A stretch of DNA of 64,000 nt from the NCBI GenBank assembly GCA_029265905.1, contig JAJUGR010000007.1:58930-122929 (forward strand). The letters run 5' to 3'. This DNA comes from Sporomusaceae bacterium (GTDB lineage Bacteria > Bacillota > Negativicutes > Acidaminococcales > JAJUGR01). This document shows positions 33,921 to 42,180 of this stretch, piece by piece. The notes beneath the pieces were generated by a model. It saw only the letters and a list, made by a program, of their open reading frames with translations. It was not told where the DNA came from and searched no databases. The translations under genes and the position numbers were made by a program. How positions within the stretch are numbered: the stretch's first letter is position 1; each line of letters starts with the position of its first letter.

Positions 33921-35045
33921 TTGGGAAAGGAATTGCGCTGCGGCTACACGACCGGCAGCTGTGCTGCGGCCGGCGTGAAGGCGGCGCTCCATTTTTACCA
34001 GACCGGGATTGTGCTTGATGCCGTTGAAGTAACGTCGCCGGCCGGCGATCAAAAGATTGCCGTGCCGGTTGAAAAAGTTGATCAGCTTGGCCCGGCTCGT
34101 TTCCAGGCCGTCGTGATTAAAGATGGCGGGGACGACATCGATGTCACGCACGGCACGCTAATTGCAGCGGAAGTGGCAATCACCGCCGCCGGCAGCCGGA
34201 TTATCACCGGCGGCCGCGGCGTAGGCGTTGTAACGCGTGCCGGCCTGTCGGTTCCAGTCGGGAAGGCGGCGATCAATCCCGGGCCGGTGAAAATGATCGA
34301 GCGCGTGCTCGAGGAAATGCTTTCGCCGTCTCAAGGCGTTTGCGTGACGATCCACGTGCCGGATGGCGAAGCGCTGGCTGTGCATACGCTGAACCCGATG
34401 CTGGGCATTGAAGGCGGCATTTCCATCATCGGCACGGACGGCATTGTGCGGCCGATGTCGGAGGACGCCTTTAAAGAATCACTTGTCCCGCAGCTGCGCG
34501 TAATCCATGCCGCCGGCTCGACCGCCGCCCTGCTGACGCCGGGGAAAATCGGCCTGAACCTGGCGGTGCAGCAATATGGCCTGTCGGCCGGCGTGATTGC
34601 CCAGACAAGCAATTTCATCGGCTACTTGCTGGAGCAGGCGGCCGAGGTCGGCCTGACCGAGATTTTGCTGTTCGGACATGCCGGCAAATTGATCAAGGTT
34701 TCCGGCGGCATATTCAACACCCACAGCCATATCGCGGACGCGCGACAGGAGATCCTGGCAGCGTATCTTGCGCGGCTGGGGGCAAAGCAGAGCCTGGTGG
34801 AGCTTGTGCTGTCAGCCAATACGACGGAAGCAGTGCTGTCCGCCATAGAGAGCGCCGGACTAGGCAGCGTTTTCAACCTGTTGGCGCAAAAGGCGAGCGC
34901 GCGGGCTGTGCAGCATGTCAAAGGCAGACTTGCTGTCGGCACGGCTATTTTGGCCTTGGATGGCCGCTTGCTGGGATACGACGCCGAGGCGGAGAGGATT
35001 GGTGAAAAACTGGGATGGAAACCAAAATCATTGTTGCGGGGATAG
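33921..35045 (+). CDS. cbiD: cobalt-precorrin-5B (C1)-methyltransferase CbiD
   Basis: Methylates C1 of cobalt-precorrin-5B in the anaerobic corrin pathway. The N-terminal LRCGYTTGSCAAAGVKAAL is the CbiD signature, followed by GPVKMIERVLEE and LFGHAGKLIKVSGGIFNTHSH. The start is taken as TTG 33921, 374 aa, because it directly precedes the conserved N-terminus and has AAAGGGGG eight bases upstream. An alternative TTG at 33885 would make the terminator hairpin coding and is rejected. The gene overlaps cbiE by 31 bp. Confidence 0.93.
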   Translation: MGKELRCGYTTGSCAAAGVKAALHFYQTGIVLDAVEVTSPAGDQKIAVPVEKVDQLGPARFQAVVIKDGGDDIDVTHGTLIAAEVAITAAGSRIITGGRGVGVVTRAGLSVPVGKAAINPGPVKMIERVLEEMLSPSQGVCVTIHVPDGEALAVHTLNPMLGIEGGISIIGTDGIVRPMSEDAFKESLVPQLRVIHAAGSTAALLTPGKIGLNLAVQQYGLSAGVIAQTSNFIGYLLEQAAEVGLTEILLFGHAGKLIKVSGGIFNTHSHIADARQEILAAYLARLGAKQSLVELVLSANTTEAVLSAIESAGLGSVFNLLAQKASARAVQHVKGRLAVGTAILALDGRLLGYDAEAERIGEKLGWKPKSLLRG

Positions 35046-35641
35046 GCCCGGGCGCTCGCGACTATTTACTGCCCGCCGCCTTGGCGGCGATTGAAAACGC
35101 CCGCTATTTGGTCGGCGGGCAGCGGGCCTTGAACGATTATTCGCATGACAAGCAAGTGACGCAGGTCATTGACCGCGACATACAAAAGACGCTCGACTTC
35201 ATCGCCGAAGCCCTGAACCACCATGACGTCGTCGTGATGGTGTCGGGGGATCCCGGCTTTCACAGCTTTTTGACCCGGCTGCGCGCGGTTTTCGGCGCGC
35301 AAAAATTGGTTGTTATACCGGGCATCTCCTCCTTGCAGGTTGCCTTCGCCCGTTTGGCCCTGCCTTGGCAGGATGCCGCATTTTTAAGCCTTCACGGCCA
35401 TGACGAGTCGGCGGCCGCACTGGCATATAGGCCGGGGCGAACGATCGGGCTTCTGCTGGATGGCAAAATGCACGCGGCGGAGGCGGCAAAAAAACTGCAA
35501 GCTTGCGGGTGGCCGGGGACCGCCTTTGTCGGCGTCTGCGCCAATTTATCTTACCCGGATGAACAGATTTGGCGCGGCACGCTGCAGGAAGCGCTGCAGG
35601 TTCCGGCCCAGGCAATGTGCGTAATGGTGGTGGCAGGATGA
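35015..35641 (+). CDS. cbiE: cobalt-precorrin-7 (C5)-methyltransferase CbiE
   Basis: Tetrapyrrole methylase-fold enzyme for C5 methylation, 208 aa. It has IIVAGIGPGARDYLLPAAL at the N-terminus, VMVSGDPGFHSF for SAM binding and VIPGISSLQVAFARL. Together with CbiT it does what the fused CobL does in aerobic pathways. Its ATG lies within cbiD, and its stop overlaps the cbiT start (ATGA). Confidence 0.93.
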   Translation: METKIIVAGIGPGARDYLLPAALAAIENARYLVGGQRALNDYSHDKQVTQVIDRDIQKTLDFIAEALNHHDVVVMVSGDPGFHSFLTRLRAVFGAQKLVVIPGISSLQVAFARLALPWQDAAFLSLHGHDESAAALAYRPGRTIGLLLDGKMHAAEAAKKLQACGWPGTAFVGVCANLSYPDEQIWRGTLQEALQVPAQAMCVMVVAG

Positions 35642-36258
35642 ACAAGCAGGAATATAGCTTAGGGTTGCCCGATGAAGCTTTTTTACGCGGCGATGCGCCG
35701 ATGACAAAGGAAGAGATCCGCATTGTCACGCTGGCCAAGGCGCGCATCCGGACCAATGCCCGGGTGCTGGACATCGGCGCCGGAACCGGTTCCTTGTCGG
35801 TTGAAGCCGCACTGCTGGCGCCGCAGGGAAAGGTCTTCGCAATTGAGCGGGACGAGGCGGCGCTAGCGTTGCTGGCGGAAAACAAGCGGCGGTTTGCCTG
35901 CGATAATCTGACGATTATTCCGGGCGAAGCGCCGGCGGCGCTGGCGGCTTTGCCGGAAAATGAGCGGCTTGACGTCGTACTGGTCGGCGGGAGCGGCGGG
36001 CACCTGGCCTCGATATTGGATGCCGCGGCTTTGCGGCTGGCGCCCGGGGGCCGGATCGTCGTCAATGCGGTAACGCCGGAAACCACGGCGGCGGCCCTGG
36101 AATACTTCAGCCAACATAGCGTCTTTTCTCATCAGGGCGTTTGCCTGCAGGCAACGAGGCTGCGTCCGGTGGGACGCTATCACCTGCATCAGGCGCAAAA
36201 TCCGGTTTATATCATTACTGCGACAATGGAGCAAAGAACGGAAGGGGAATCTCGATGA
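35638..36258 (+). CDS. cbiT: cobalt-precorrin-6B (C15)-methyltransferase (decarboxylating) CbiT
   Basis: Class I SAM methyltransferase that methylates C15 and decarboxylates the C12 acetate chain. The 206-aa protein shows GLPDEAFLRGDAPMTKEEIR, the SAM loop VLDIGAGTGSLSVEAA and VVLVGGSGGHL. ATG 35638 overlaps the cbiE stop by four bases; a longer in-frame start at 35569 falls inside cbiE and adds an unrelated tail. The stop overlaps cbiF. Confidence 0.93.
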   Translation: MNKQEYSLGLPDEAFLRGDAPMTKEEIRIVTLAKARIRTNARVLDIGAGTGSLSVEAALLAPQGKVFAIERDEAALALLAENKRRFACDNLTIIPGEAPAALAALPENERLDVVLVGGSGGHLASILDAAALRLAPGGRIVVNAVTPETTAAALEYFSQHSVFSHQGVCLQATRLRPVGRYHLHQAQNPVYIITATMEQRTEGESR

Positions 36259-37016
36259 TAACATTTGTGGGGGCAGGTTCGGGCGATCCGGAGCTGATTA
36301 CAATCAAAGGGGCGAAAAAGTTAGGCGAGGCCGACGTTGTCATCTACGCCGGCTCGCTTGTTAATCCGGCGATATTGACGCATGCCAAGCAGGGGGCGGC
36401 AATTTACAACAGCGCGTCCATGACTCTCGATGAAGTGATCGCAGTTATGGCGCCGGCGGCGCAGGCCGGCAAGAAGGTGGTCCGCCTGCATACTGGCGAT
36501 CCGAGCATTTACGGTGCGATCCGCGAGCAAATGGACAGGTTGGATGCTTTGAAGCTTGAATATGAGGTTGTTCCGGGCGTCAGCTCGTTTGTCGCTTCGG
36601 CGGCGGCCTTGAAAAAAGAGTTTACCTTGCCCAGCGTATCACAGACGGTCATTATCACGCGCCATGCCGGCCGAACGCCGGTGCCGGAGGGCGAGACGCT
36701 GCGCAAGCTGGCCAGCCATGGTTCGACCATGTGCATCTTCCTGAGCGTTCAGATGATTTCCGAGGTGATGGATGAGTTGCTCCAAGGCGGCGCATATACA
36801 AAGGATACGCCGGTCGCCATTGTGCAAAAAGCTTCCTGGCCTGATCAGCGGATCTTCCGCGGAACAATCGGCACCATTGCGCAAATCGTTCAGGCGGAGG
36901 GGATCGACCGCACGGCGATGATTATGGTGGGCGGCTTTTTGGGCGACGAGTACGAATTGTCCCGCCTGTATGCGGCCGACTTCACCCACGGCTTCCGGGA
37001 AGCAAAAGAAGCATGA
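36255..37016 (+). CDS. cbiF: cobalt-precorrin-4 (C11)-methyltransferase CbiF
   Basis: Methylates C11. The 253-aa tetrapyrrole methylase has MITFVGAGSGDPELITIKG, DVVIYAGSLVNP, RLHTGDPSIYGAIREQ and VVPGVSSFVASAAAL, the set that separates CbiF/CobM from other corrin methylases. GGAAGGGGA lies before ATG 36255, which overlaps the cbiT stop. It ends in a four-base overlap with cbiG. Confidence 0.95.
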   Translation: MITFVGAGSGDPELITIKGAKKLGEADVVIYAGSLVNPAILTHAKQGAAIYNSASMTLDEVIAVMAPAAQAGKKVVRLHTGDPSIYGAIREQMDRLDALKLEYEVVPGVSSFVASAAALKKEFTLPSVSQTVIITRHAGRTPVPEGETLRKLASHGSTMCIFLSVQMISEVMDELLQGGAYTKDTPVAIVQKASWPDQRIFRGTIGTIAQIVQAEGIDRTAMIMVGGFLGDEYELSRLYAADFTHGFREAKEA

Positions 37017-38113
37017 AACTCGCGGTTGTGGCTGTAACCAGGCACGGGGCGGCCATGGCGCGCCGCGTGGCGGATTCGCTGCGGGCGTGCGGACGCGAAG
37101 TCTTTGAATACGCGAAAGCCGGCAAAACGTTCGACGGCGGACAAACGCCCTACGATTCATTGCTGCGCTTGGTGGACGACCTGTTTTGCGCAGTCGACGG
37201 GCTTGTTTTTATTGCAGCTACGGGCATCGTCGTACGAGCGATAGCACCGCACCTGCGCCATAAGGGCGTCGATCCGGCCGTTGTTGTGGTGGATGACCAG
37301 GGGCATTTTGCTATCAGCTTGTTGTCCGGTCATCTGGGCGGCGCCAACGATTTGGCCCGCCTGATTGCTGTGCAGAACCGCCTGCAGCCGGTGATTACCA
37401 CGGCGACGGACGGCTTGCAATTCGTTGCTCCCGACCTGCTGGCGGCCCGCTGGGGCCTGCGCCTGGAGCCGCAGGCGGCGATTTTGCCGGTGAATGCGGC
37501 GCTGGCCGCCCAAGAACCGGTACCGCTGTGGCTTGAGGCCAGCCTACCGGATTACGCCGTGTGGCGGGAGCGGCTTGGCAGTGTCCCCGGCCTGGGCGGG
37601 GGAATGACGCAGGCTTTCCCGGCGCAAGGGGCAAGGGTTGTTGTGAGCGATCGGCTTGTGCCTGACGCGCCTGGACAATTGCTCTTGCGCCCGCCAACCT
37701 TGGTGGCCGGCATCGGTTGCCGGCGGGGGACGCCGCAGGCCGAACTGTCAGTCGCCCTCCAACAGGCCCTGCAAGACTGCGGCTACAGCCTGAAATCGGT
37801 CTGCCGTCTTGCCTCGGCCTGGGTGAAGGCGGACGAGCCGGGGCTGTTAGCCTTGGCGGAAGAACTGCGCATTCCGTTCGTTTGTTACGAGCGGTCCGCA
37901 TTGGCAAAGACGATCGAGCAGTTTTCCTTGACGGAATCTGCTTTTGTTAAACAAGAGATAGGAGTGGGAAATGTATGCGAAGCAGCAGCACTAGCGGGAC
38001 CGGAACCGGTTCAACTGATCATGAAAAAAACACCTTGCCGAAGGATAACCGTGGCGTTGGCCCGGGGATCCTTTATGTCGTGGGAATCGGTCCCGGATGT
38101 CTCGAAGATATGA
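37013..38113 (+). CDS. cbiG: cobalt-precorrin-5A hydrolase CbiG
   Basis: Opens the delta-lactone of cobalt-precorrin-5A, releasing acetaldehyde. The 366-aa protein has the N-terminal region ATGIVVRAIAPHL, a central LLSGHLGGANDLARL, and the C-terminal CbiG domain with VAGIGCRRGTP, and EIGVGNVCEAAAL. The usual family end lies near residue 352, so about 14 further residues extend to the stop. Its last 139 bp overlap cbiH in another frame. Confidence 0.93.
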   Translation: MKLAVVAVTRHGAAMARRVADSLRACGREVFEYAKAGKTFDGGQTPYDSLLRLVDDLFCAVDGLVFIAATGIVVRAIAPHLRHKGVDPAVVVVDDQGHFAISLLSGHLGGANDLARLIAVQNRLQPVITTATDGLQFVAPDLLAARWGLRLEPQAAILPVNAALAAQEPVPLWLEASLPDYAVWRERLGSVPGLGGGMTQAFPAQGARVVVSDRLVPDAPGQLLLRPPTLVAGIGCRRGTPQAELSVALQQALQDCGYSLKSVCRLASAWVKADEPGLLALAEELRIPFVCYERSALAKTIEQFSLTESAFVKQEIGVGNVCEAAALAGPEPVQLIMKKTPCRRITVALARGSFMSWESVPDVSKI

Positions 38114-38799
38114 GCGGCCGCGCCAGGGAAGCACTGGCGCAAAGTGATTGCATTGTCGGCTATGATACGTATTTGTCCTTGATTAAGCCGCTTCTGGCCG
38201 GCAAAGAAATCGTCGGAACCGGCATGATGCAGGAAATCGAGCGCTGCCGGCGGGCAGTCGAATTGGCCGGCGAAGGCAAAACTGTGGCCGTCGTTTCCAG
38301 CGGCGACCCCGGCATTTACGGCATGGCCGGCCTTGTGCTTGAATTGGCGCAGCAGGTGTCCGCCGACAAGCAGCCGGCGGTGAAAGTCATCCCCGGGATC
38401 AGCGCCGTCGGCGCCGCTGCGGCAGTCTTAGGGGCGCCGCTCATGCATGACTTTGCTGTGATCAGCCTGAGCGACTTGCTGACGCCGTGGGACGTCATCG
38501 TGAAGCGCTTGGAGGCGGCGGCCGCCAGCGATTTCGTTGTTGCGCTTTACAATCCCAAAAGCATGCGCCGTACGGAGCAGATTAAGGAAGCGCGCCGCAT
38601 CATGCTGGCGCACCGGTCGCCGGAGACGCCGGTCGGCATTGTGACCAACGCCACTCGCGAAGGCGAAACGGCAGTTGTTTCCAGTTTGGCCGACTTCCTG
38701 CAAGAAGACATCGCCATGTTCTCGCTTGTCATTATCGGCAACAGCCGTACCTTTGTGCAAAACGGCAAAATGATCACGCCGCGCGGTTACGCGGTATGA
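37975..38799 (+). CDS. cbiH: precorrin-3B/cobalt-factor III C17-methyltransferase CbiH, with N-terminal extension
   Basis: Methylates C17 and drives ring contraction. The conserved domain begins only at residue 31 (GILYVVGIGPGCLEDMS); later marks are VGYDTYL, VVSSGDPGIYGMAGL, VIPGISAVGAAAA and YNPKS. Before it stands a Ser/Thr/Gly-rich tail encoded wholly inside the 3' end of cbiG. ATG 37975 has GGAG ten bases upstream and no better start exists nearer the domain, so the extension is probably real. Total 274 aa. The stop overlaps the cbiJ start (ATGA). Confidence 0.92.
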   Translation: MRSSSTSGTGTGSTDHEKNTLPKDNRGVGPGILYVVGIGPGCLEDMSGRAREALAQSDCIVGYDTYLSLIKPLLAGKEIVGTGMMQEIERCRRAVELAGEGKTVAVVSSGDPGIYGMAGLVLELAQQVSADKQPAVKVIPGISAVGAAAAVLGAPLMHDFAVISLSDLLTPWDVIVKRLEAAAASDFVVALYNPKSMRRTEQIKEARRIMLAHRSPETPVGIVTNATREGETAVVSSLADFLQEDIAMFSLVIIGNSRTFVQNGKMITPRGYAV

Positions 38800-39581
38800 T
38801 TTTGCTGCTTGCCGGAACCAGCGACGCACGCCTTATTTTGCAGCGGCTGAAGGAAAAACGTGCGGAAGTGGCGGTTTCGGTTACCACCGAGTACGGCGCC
38901 GACCTACTGCGAGCGTCCGCCGACCGGGTCAGCCAGGCGCGGCTTGACGCGCCCGGCTTGCAGCAGCTGCTTGAGGCGTGGCGGATTTCCCTGGTGGTGG
39001 ATGCAACCCATCCGTATGCGTCGGAGGCGAGCAAAAATGCCATGGCGGCGACGCGCAAGGCCGGCCTTCCCTATTTCCGCTACGAACGGGCCGCGGCGCC
39101 CCTTGACCAGGCCGCCTTGTCCGGCCTGCTGCACAAGGTAGCGTCAGCGCAAGCGGCGGCTGAGCTGGCCGCACAGCTGGGTAATACGGTTTTTTTAACC
39201 ACCGGCTCCAAAACGCTGCCCGTCTTTGTCCGCCACCCGGCGCTGCAAGGCAAGCGCCTCGTAGCGCGCGTCCTGCCGGAAACAGCGGTTTTGGCCCAAT
39301 GCCGGGCGCTGGGCCTTGAGCCACGCGACATTGTTGCGCTCCAAGGCCCGTTCAGCGAAGGGCTGAACAGAGAATTGTTTCTGGCTTACGGCGCGCAGGT
39401 TGTCGTAACAAAGGAAAGCGGCACGGCCGGCGGCTGCGATACGAAGCTGGCAGCGGCGGCCTCGCTGCGCCTGCCCGTCGTGATGATTGAACGGCCGGCT
39501 TTAGCTTACGGGCGGGCGACAGGCGATATAGATGAGCTCTTGAATTGGATTGGGAGGGAACAAAATGGAATTCATGACTGA
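38796..39581 (+). CDS. cbiJ: cobalt-precorrin-6A reductase CbiJ/CobK
   Basis: NADH-dependent reduction of the C18-C19 double bond. The 261-aa protein has MILLLAGTSDARLI, VVDATHPYASEASKNA, YFRYERAA, LTTGSKTLPVF, ALQGPFSEGLN and VTKESGTAGGCDTKL, the usual CobK set. It overlaps both neighbours: cbiH by four bases and cbiC by 17. Confidence 0.94.
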   Translation: MILLLAGTSDARLILQRLKEKRAEVAVSVTTEYGADLLRASADRVSQARLDAPGLQQLLEAWRISLVVDATHPYASEASKNAMAATRKAGLPYFRYERAAAPLDQAALSGLLHKVASAQAAAELAAQLGNTVFLTTGSKTLPVFVRHPALQGKRLVARVLPETAVLAQCRALGLEPRDIVALQGPFSEGLNRELFLAYGAQVVVTKESGTAGGCDTKLAAAASLRLPVVMIERPALAYGRATGDIDELLNWIGREQNGIHD

Positions 39582-40191
39582 CCCGATGGGGATCGAGAAC
39601 CGCAGCATGGAAATTATTCGGCCGTATCTGGAAAAGCTTGCGTTGAGCGAACCGGAGCGGCTTGTATATTCGCGCATGATCCACGCCGCCGGCGACCCTG
39701 ATTATGCCAATCACGTGGCGCTCCACCCGCAGGCCATTGCTGGCGCATTGGCGGCAATCGAGCGTGGGGCTTCGATTTATTGCGACGTGGAAATGGTCAG
39801 AACCGGCATCAACCGCCGGCAACTGGCCAAATTCGGCGGCAGCGTCCATTGCCTGATCGGAGACGAGACGGTGGCGCAAGAGGCGAAGAAGCTCGGCATC
39901 ACCCGCTCGATGGTTGCGATGCGGACGTTCGGCAAGCAGCTGGACGGCAACATCGTCGCGATCGGCAACGCCCCAACCGCCTTGTTTGAGGTCTTGCGCC
40001 TGATGAAGGAGGAGGGCATCCGGCCGGCCTGCATCGTCGGCATTCCGGTCGGCTTTGTCGGCGCAGCCGAGTCGAAGGAAGCGCTGGTTGCCCAATCGCC
40101 CGTGCCTTACATTACCGTGCGCGGCAACAAGGGCGGCAGCCCGATTGCGGCTTCGGTGATTAATGCCATCCAGTATTTGAAAGGCCGTTAA
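39565..40191 (+). CDS. cbiC: cobalt-precorrin-8 methylmutase CbiC
   Basis: Moves the methyl group from C11 to C12 to give cobyrinate. The 208-aa protein has the YSRMIHAAGDPDYANHV catalytic histidine region, IYCDVEMVRTGI, AIGNAPTALF and the terminal GNKGGSPIAASVINA. ATG 39565 follows GGGAGGG by six bases. A perfect 14-bp palindrome lies over its stop and the next start. Confidence 0.95.
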   Translation: MEFMTDPMGIENRSMEIIRPYLEKLALSEPERLVYSRMIHAAGDPDYANHVALHPQAIAGALAAIERGASIYCDVEMVRTGINRRQLAKFGGSVHCLIGDETVAQEAKKLGITRSMVAMRTFGKQLDGNIVAIGNAPTALFEVLRLMKEEGIRPACIVGIPVGFVGAAESKEALVAQSPVPYITVRGNKGGSPIAASVINAIQYLKGR

Positions 40192-40196
40192 CGGCC

Positions 40197-40772
40197 ATGA
40201 AGGGTTGCGGCAACATCCTGATCGTGACAGGCAACGGCAAGGGGAAAACGACCACTGCCTTGGGCTATGCCCTGCGAACGCTGGCGCAGGGCGGTCGGGT
40301 GGCCGTCATTCAATTTCTGAAAGGCGGCGGCTACTCGGGAGAATTGTTCACCACGGACTTGTTTGGCGATCGGTTTTCGATCCGCCAGTTTGGCGCCGGC
40401 TGTCCGATCAGCGCGGCCATCCGCAGCGGCCGGCAAAAGTGCAATAAGTGCGGCGCGTGCTTTCGCGGCAACCGCGATCCTGAATGCGGCTTTGCGCCGT
40501 CGGCTTGGCAATATTTCACTGCGGTGGCGGCTGAAAATCCGCCGGACCTGATCGTTTTAGACGAGCTGGCGCATGCTGTGCGGCGCGCTTTGCTGCCGGA
40601 GGCGGAAGTAGCGGCCTTTTTGCGCAGCCTGCCAGCCACAATGCAGGTGATCATCACCGGACGCAATGTTTCTCCTGGCCTGGCGGCGGTCGCCGGCGAG
40701 ATTATCGAGTGCGGCGCCGTCAAGCATCCGCTGGAAAGAGGCATCGACGCGCGGCGCGGGATTGAATACTGA
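40197..40772 (+). CDS. cobO: corrinoid adenosyltransferase, CobA/BtuR/CobO type, with Cys cluster
   Basis: P-loop ATP:corrinoid adenosyltransferase, 191 aa. The Walker A sequence VTGNGKGKTTTALG is at residues 10-23, VIQFLKGG follows, and LIVLDELAHAV is the Walker B region. Unusually, residues about 81-97 carry four cysteines (CNKCGACFRG then PEC), which could hold a metal or iron-sulfur cluster; textbook CobA does not need one. It acts on cobyrinate diamide or cobinamide, while the two PduO-type enzymes elsewhere in the window have the same expected chemistry. There is no strong ribosome site, so coupling to cbiC is likely. Confidence 0.92.
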   Translation: MKGCGNILIVTGNGKGKTTTALGYALRTLAQGGRVAVIQFLKGGGYSGELFTTDLFGDRFSIRQFGAGCPISAAIRSGRQKCNKCGACFRGNRDPECGFAPSAWQYFTAVAAENPPDLIVLDELAHAVRRALLPEAEVAAFLRSLPATMQVIITGRNVSPGLAAVAGEIIECGAVKHPLERGIDARRGIEY

Positions 40773-40788
40773 GGGAGCGTGAACCAAC

Positions 40789-42180
40789 ATGCAGATCAAT
40801 ATGCCCAGACTGGTGGTTGCCGGGGCGTCCTCCGGCGTCGGCAAGACGACGCTGTTGTCCGGCATGCTGGCGGCGTTTGCCGCCCAAGGCAGGCAGGTGC
40901 AGTCCTTCAAAGTCGGGCCGGACTACATTGATCCGGGTTTCCACCAGCTTGCCTCAGGTAAGCCCTCGCACAATCTGGACACCTGGATGGTGAGGGCAAA
41001 AGATTTGGGACAAGTATTTTCTTCTGCCGCGCAAGGCGCGGAGCTGGCCTTGATTGAGGGCGTCATGGGCCTCTTTGACGGCGGCCGCGAAGGGGTCAGT
41101 TCAACGGCGGCGATCGCCAAATGGCTGCAAGCGCCGGTCGTTTTGGTCGTCAACTGCCGTTCCATGGGCGAGAGCGCCGCCGCTGTCGTGCTGGGCTTCC
41201 GCGAATATGACAAAGAAGTCAACCTGGCCGGCGTCATATTAAATCAGGTCGGCTCCGATACGCACGAAGCGATTTTGCGCGAGGCGATGGCGAAAATTGC
41301 GATGCCGGTGTACGGTTGCGTCCGGCGCAATGCGGAAATCGCCCTGCCCGAACGCCACCTGGGTCTGACGCCAACCGGCGAAGTAGAAGCCGCAGCGGCC
41401 CGCGTGGAGTCAATGCGCAGCTTAGCGGAGCAGTCCCTTGATTTATCCGGCTTGGCTGATTTGGCGAGGCGAGCGCCGGCGCTTGCCCTGCCGGAAGAAA
41501 GCGTCGCGCCGCTAGCCGGCGACGAAGTGGTTGTAGCGGTGGCGGACGACGAGGCGTTTTCCTTCTACTATCCGTCAAGCCTAGCTTTCTTGGAGCGCTG
41601 TGGCGCCAGGCTGGTCCGCTTCAGTCCCCTGCGCGACGCGCAGCTGCCTGAATGCGACGCCCTGTTGCTCGGAGGCGGCTTCCCGGAAATGTTTGCGCGG
41701 GAATTAGCGGACAATGCTGCGATGCGGCACGCGGTCAAGCAGGCGGCCGCCGAAGGCTTGCCCATTTATGCCGAATGCGGCGGGTTTATGTACTTGACGG
41801 AGCTGCTGCAGGATTTTGACGGCCAATCCTATGAAATGGCGGGCGTCATTCCCGGCCGCTCCCTGATGCAAAAAAAGTTGCAGACCGTTGGCTACGTTCA
41901 GGCGACGCTGCGCCAAAACAGCGTGCTCGGAGCGTCCGGCACAACCATGCGCGGCCATGAATTCCATTTTTCGGTCTTTGAGCCGCGCGAGCAAGATTTC
42001 CCCTGGGGGTTAACGTTTGAAAAAAACCGCGATGGCAGCGTCTATCCTGGCGGGTTTTGCCGCGGCAATGTGCTGGCGTCGTATTTGCATATCAATTTTC
42101 TTGGCAACCGGGCGGCCGCGACCGCGTTTTTAGCGGCGGCGGCGGCCTGGCGCCGGAAACGAGGCGGCTATGGCAACTAA
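40789..42180 (+). CDS. cbiA: cobyrinate a,c-diamide synthase CbiA
   Basis: Glutamine-dependent amidation of the a and c side chains. The N-terminal ATP domain has VVAGASSGVGKTTLLSGM and VGPDYIDPGFH, then LIEGVMGLFDG. The C-terminal class I glutamine amidotransferase domain has the Cys nucleophile in IYAECGGFMYLTE and the matching His in SYLHINFLGN. Length 463 aa is normal. ATG 40789 follows GAGGGAG. It overlaps cobU by 11 bp. Confidence 0.95.
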   Translation: MQINMPRLVVAGASSGVGKTTLLSGMLAAFAAQGRQVQSFKVGPDYIDPGFHQLASGKPSHNLDTWMVRAKDLGQVFSSAAQGAELALIEGVMGLFDGGREGVSSTAAIAKWLQAPVVLVVNCRSMGESAAAVVLGFREYDKEVNLAGVILNQVGSDTHEAILREAMAKIAMPVYGCVRRNAEIALPERHLGLTPTGEVEAAAARVESMRSLAEQSLDLSGLADLARRAPALALPEESVAPLAGDEVVVAVADDEAFSFYYPSSLAFLERCGARLVRFSPLRDAQLPECDALLLGGGFPEMFARELADNAAMRHAVKQAAAEGLPIYAECGGFMYLTELLQDFDGQSYEMAGVIPGRSLMQKKLQTVGYVQATLRQNSVLGASGTTMRGHEFHFSVFEPREQDFPWGLTFEKNRDGSVYPGGFCRGNVLASYLHINFLGNRAAATAFLAAAAAWRRKRGGYGN

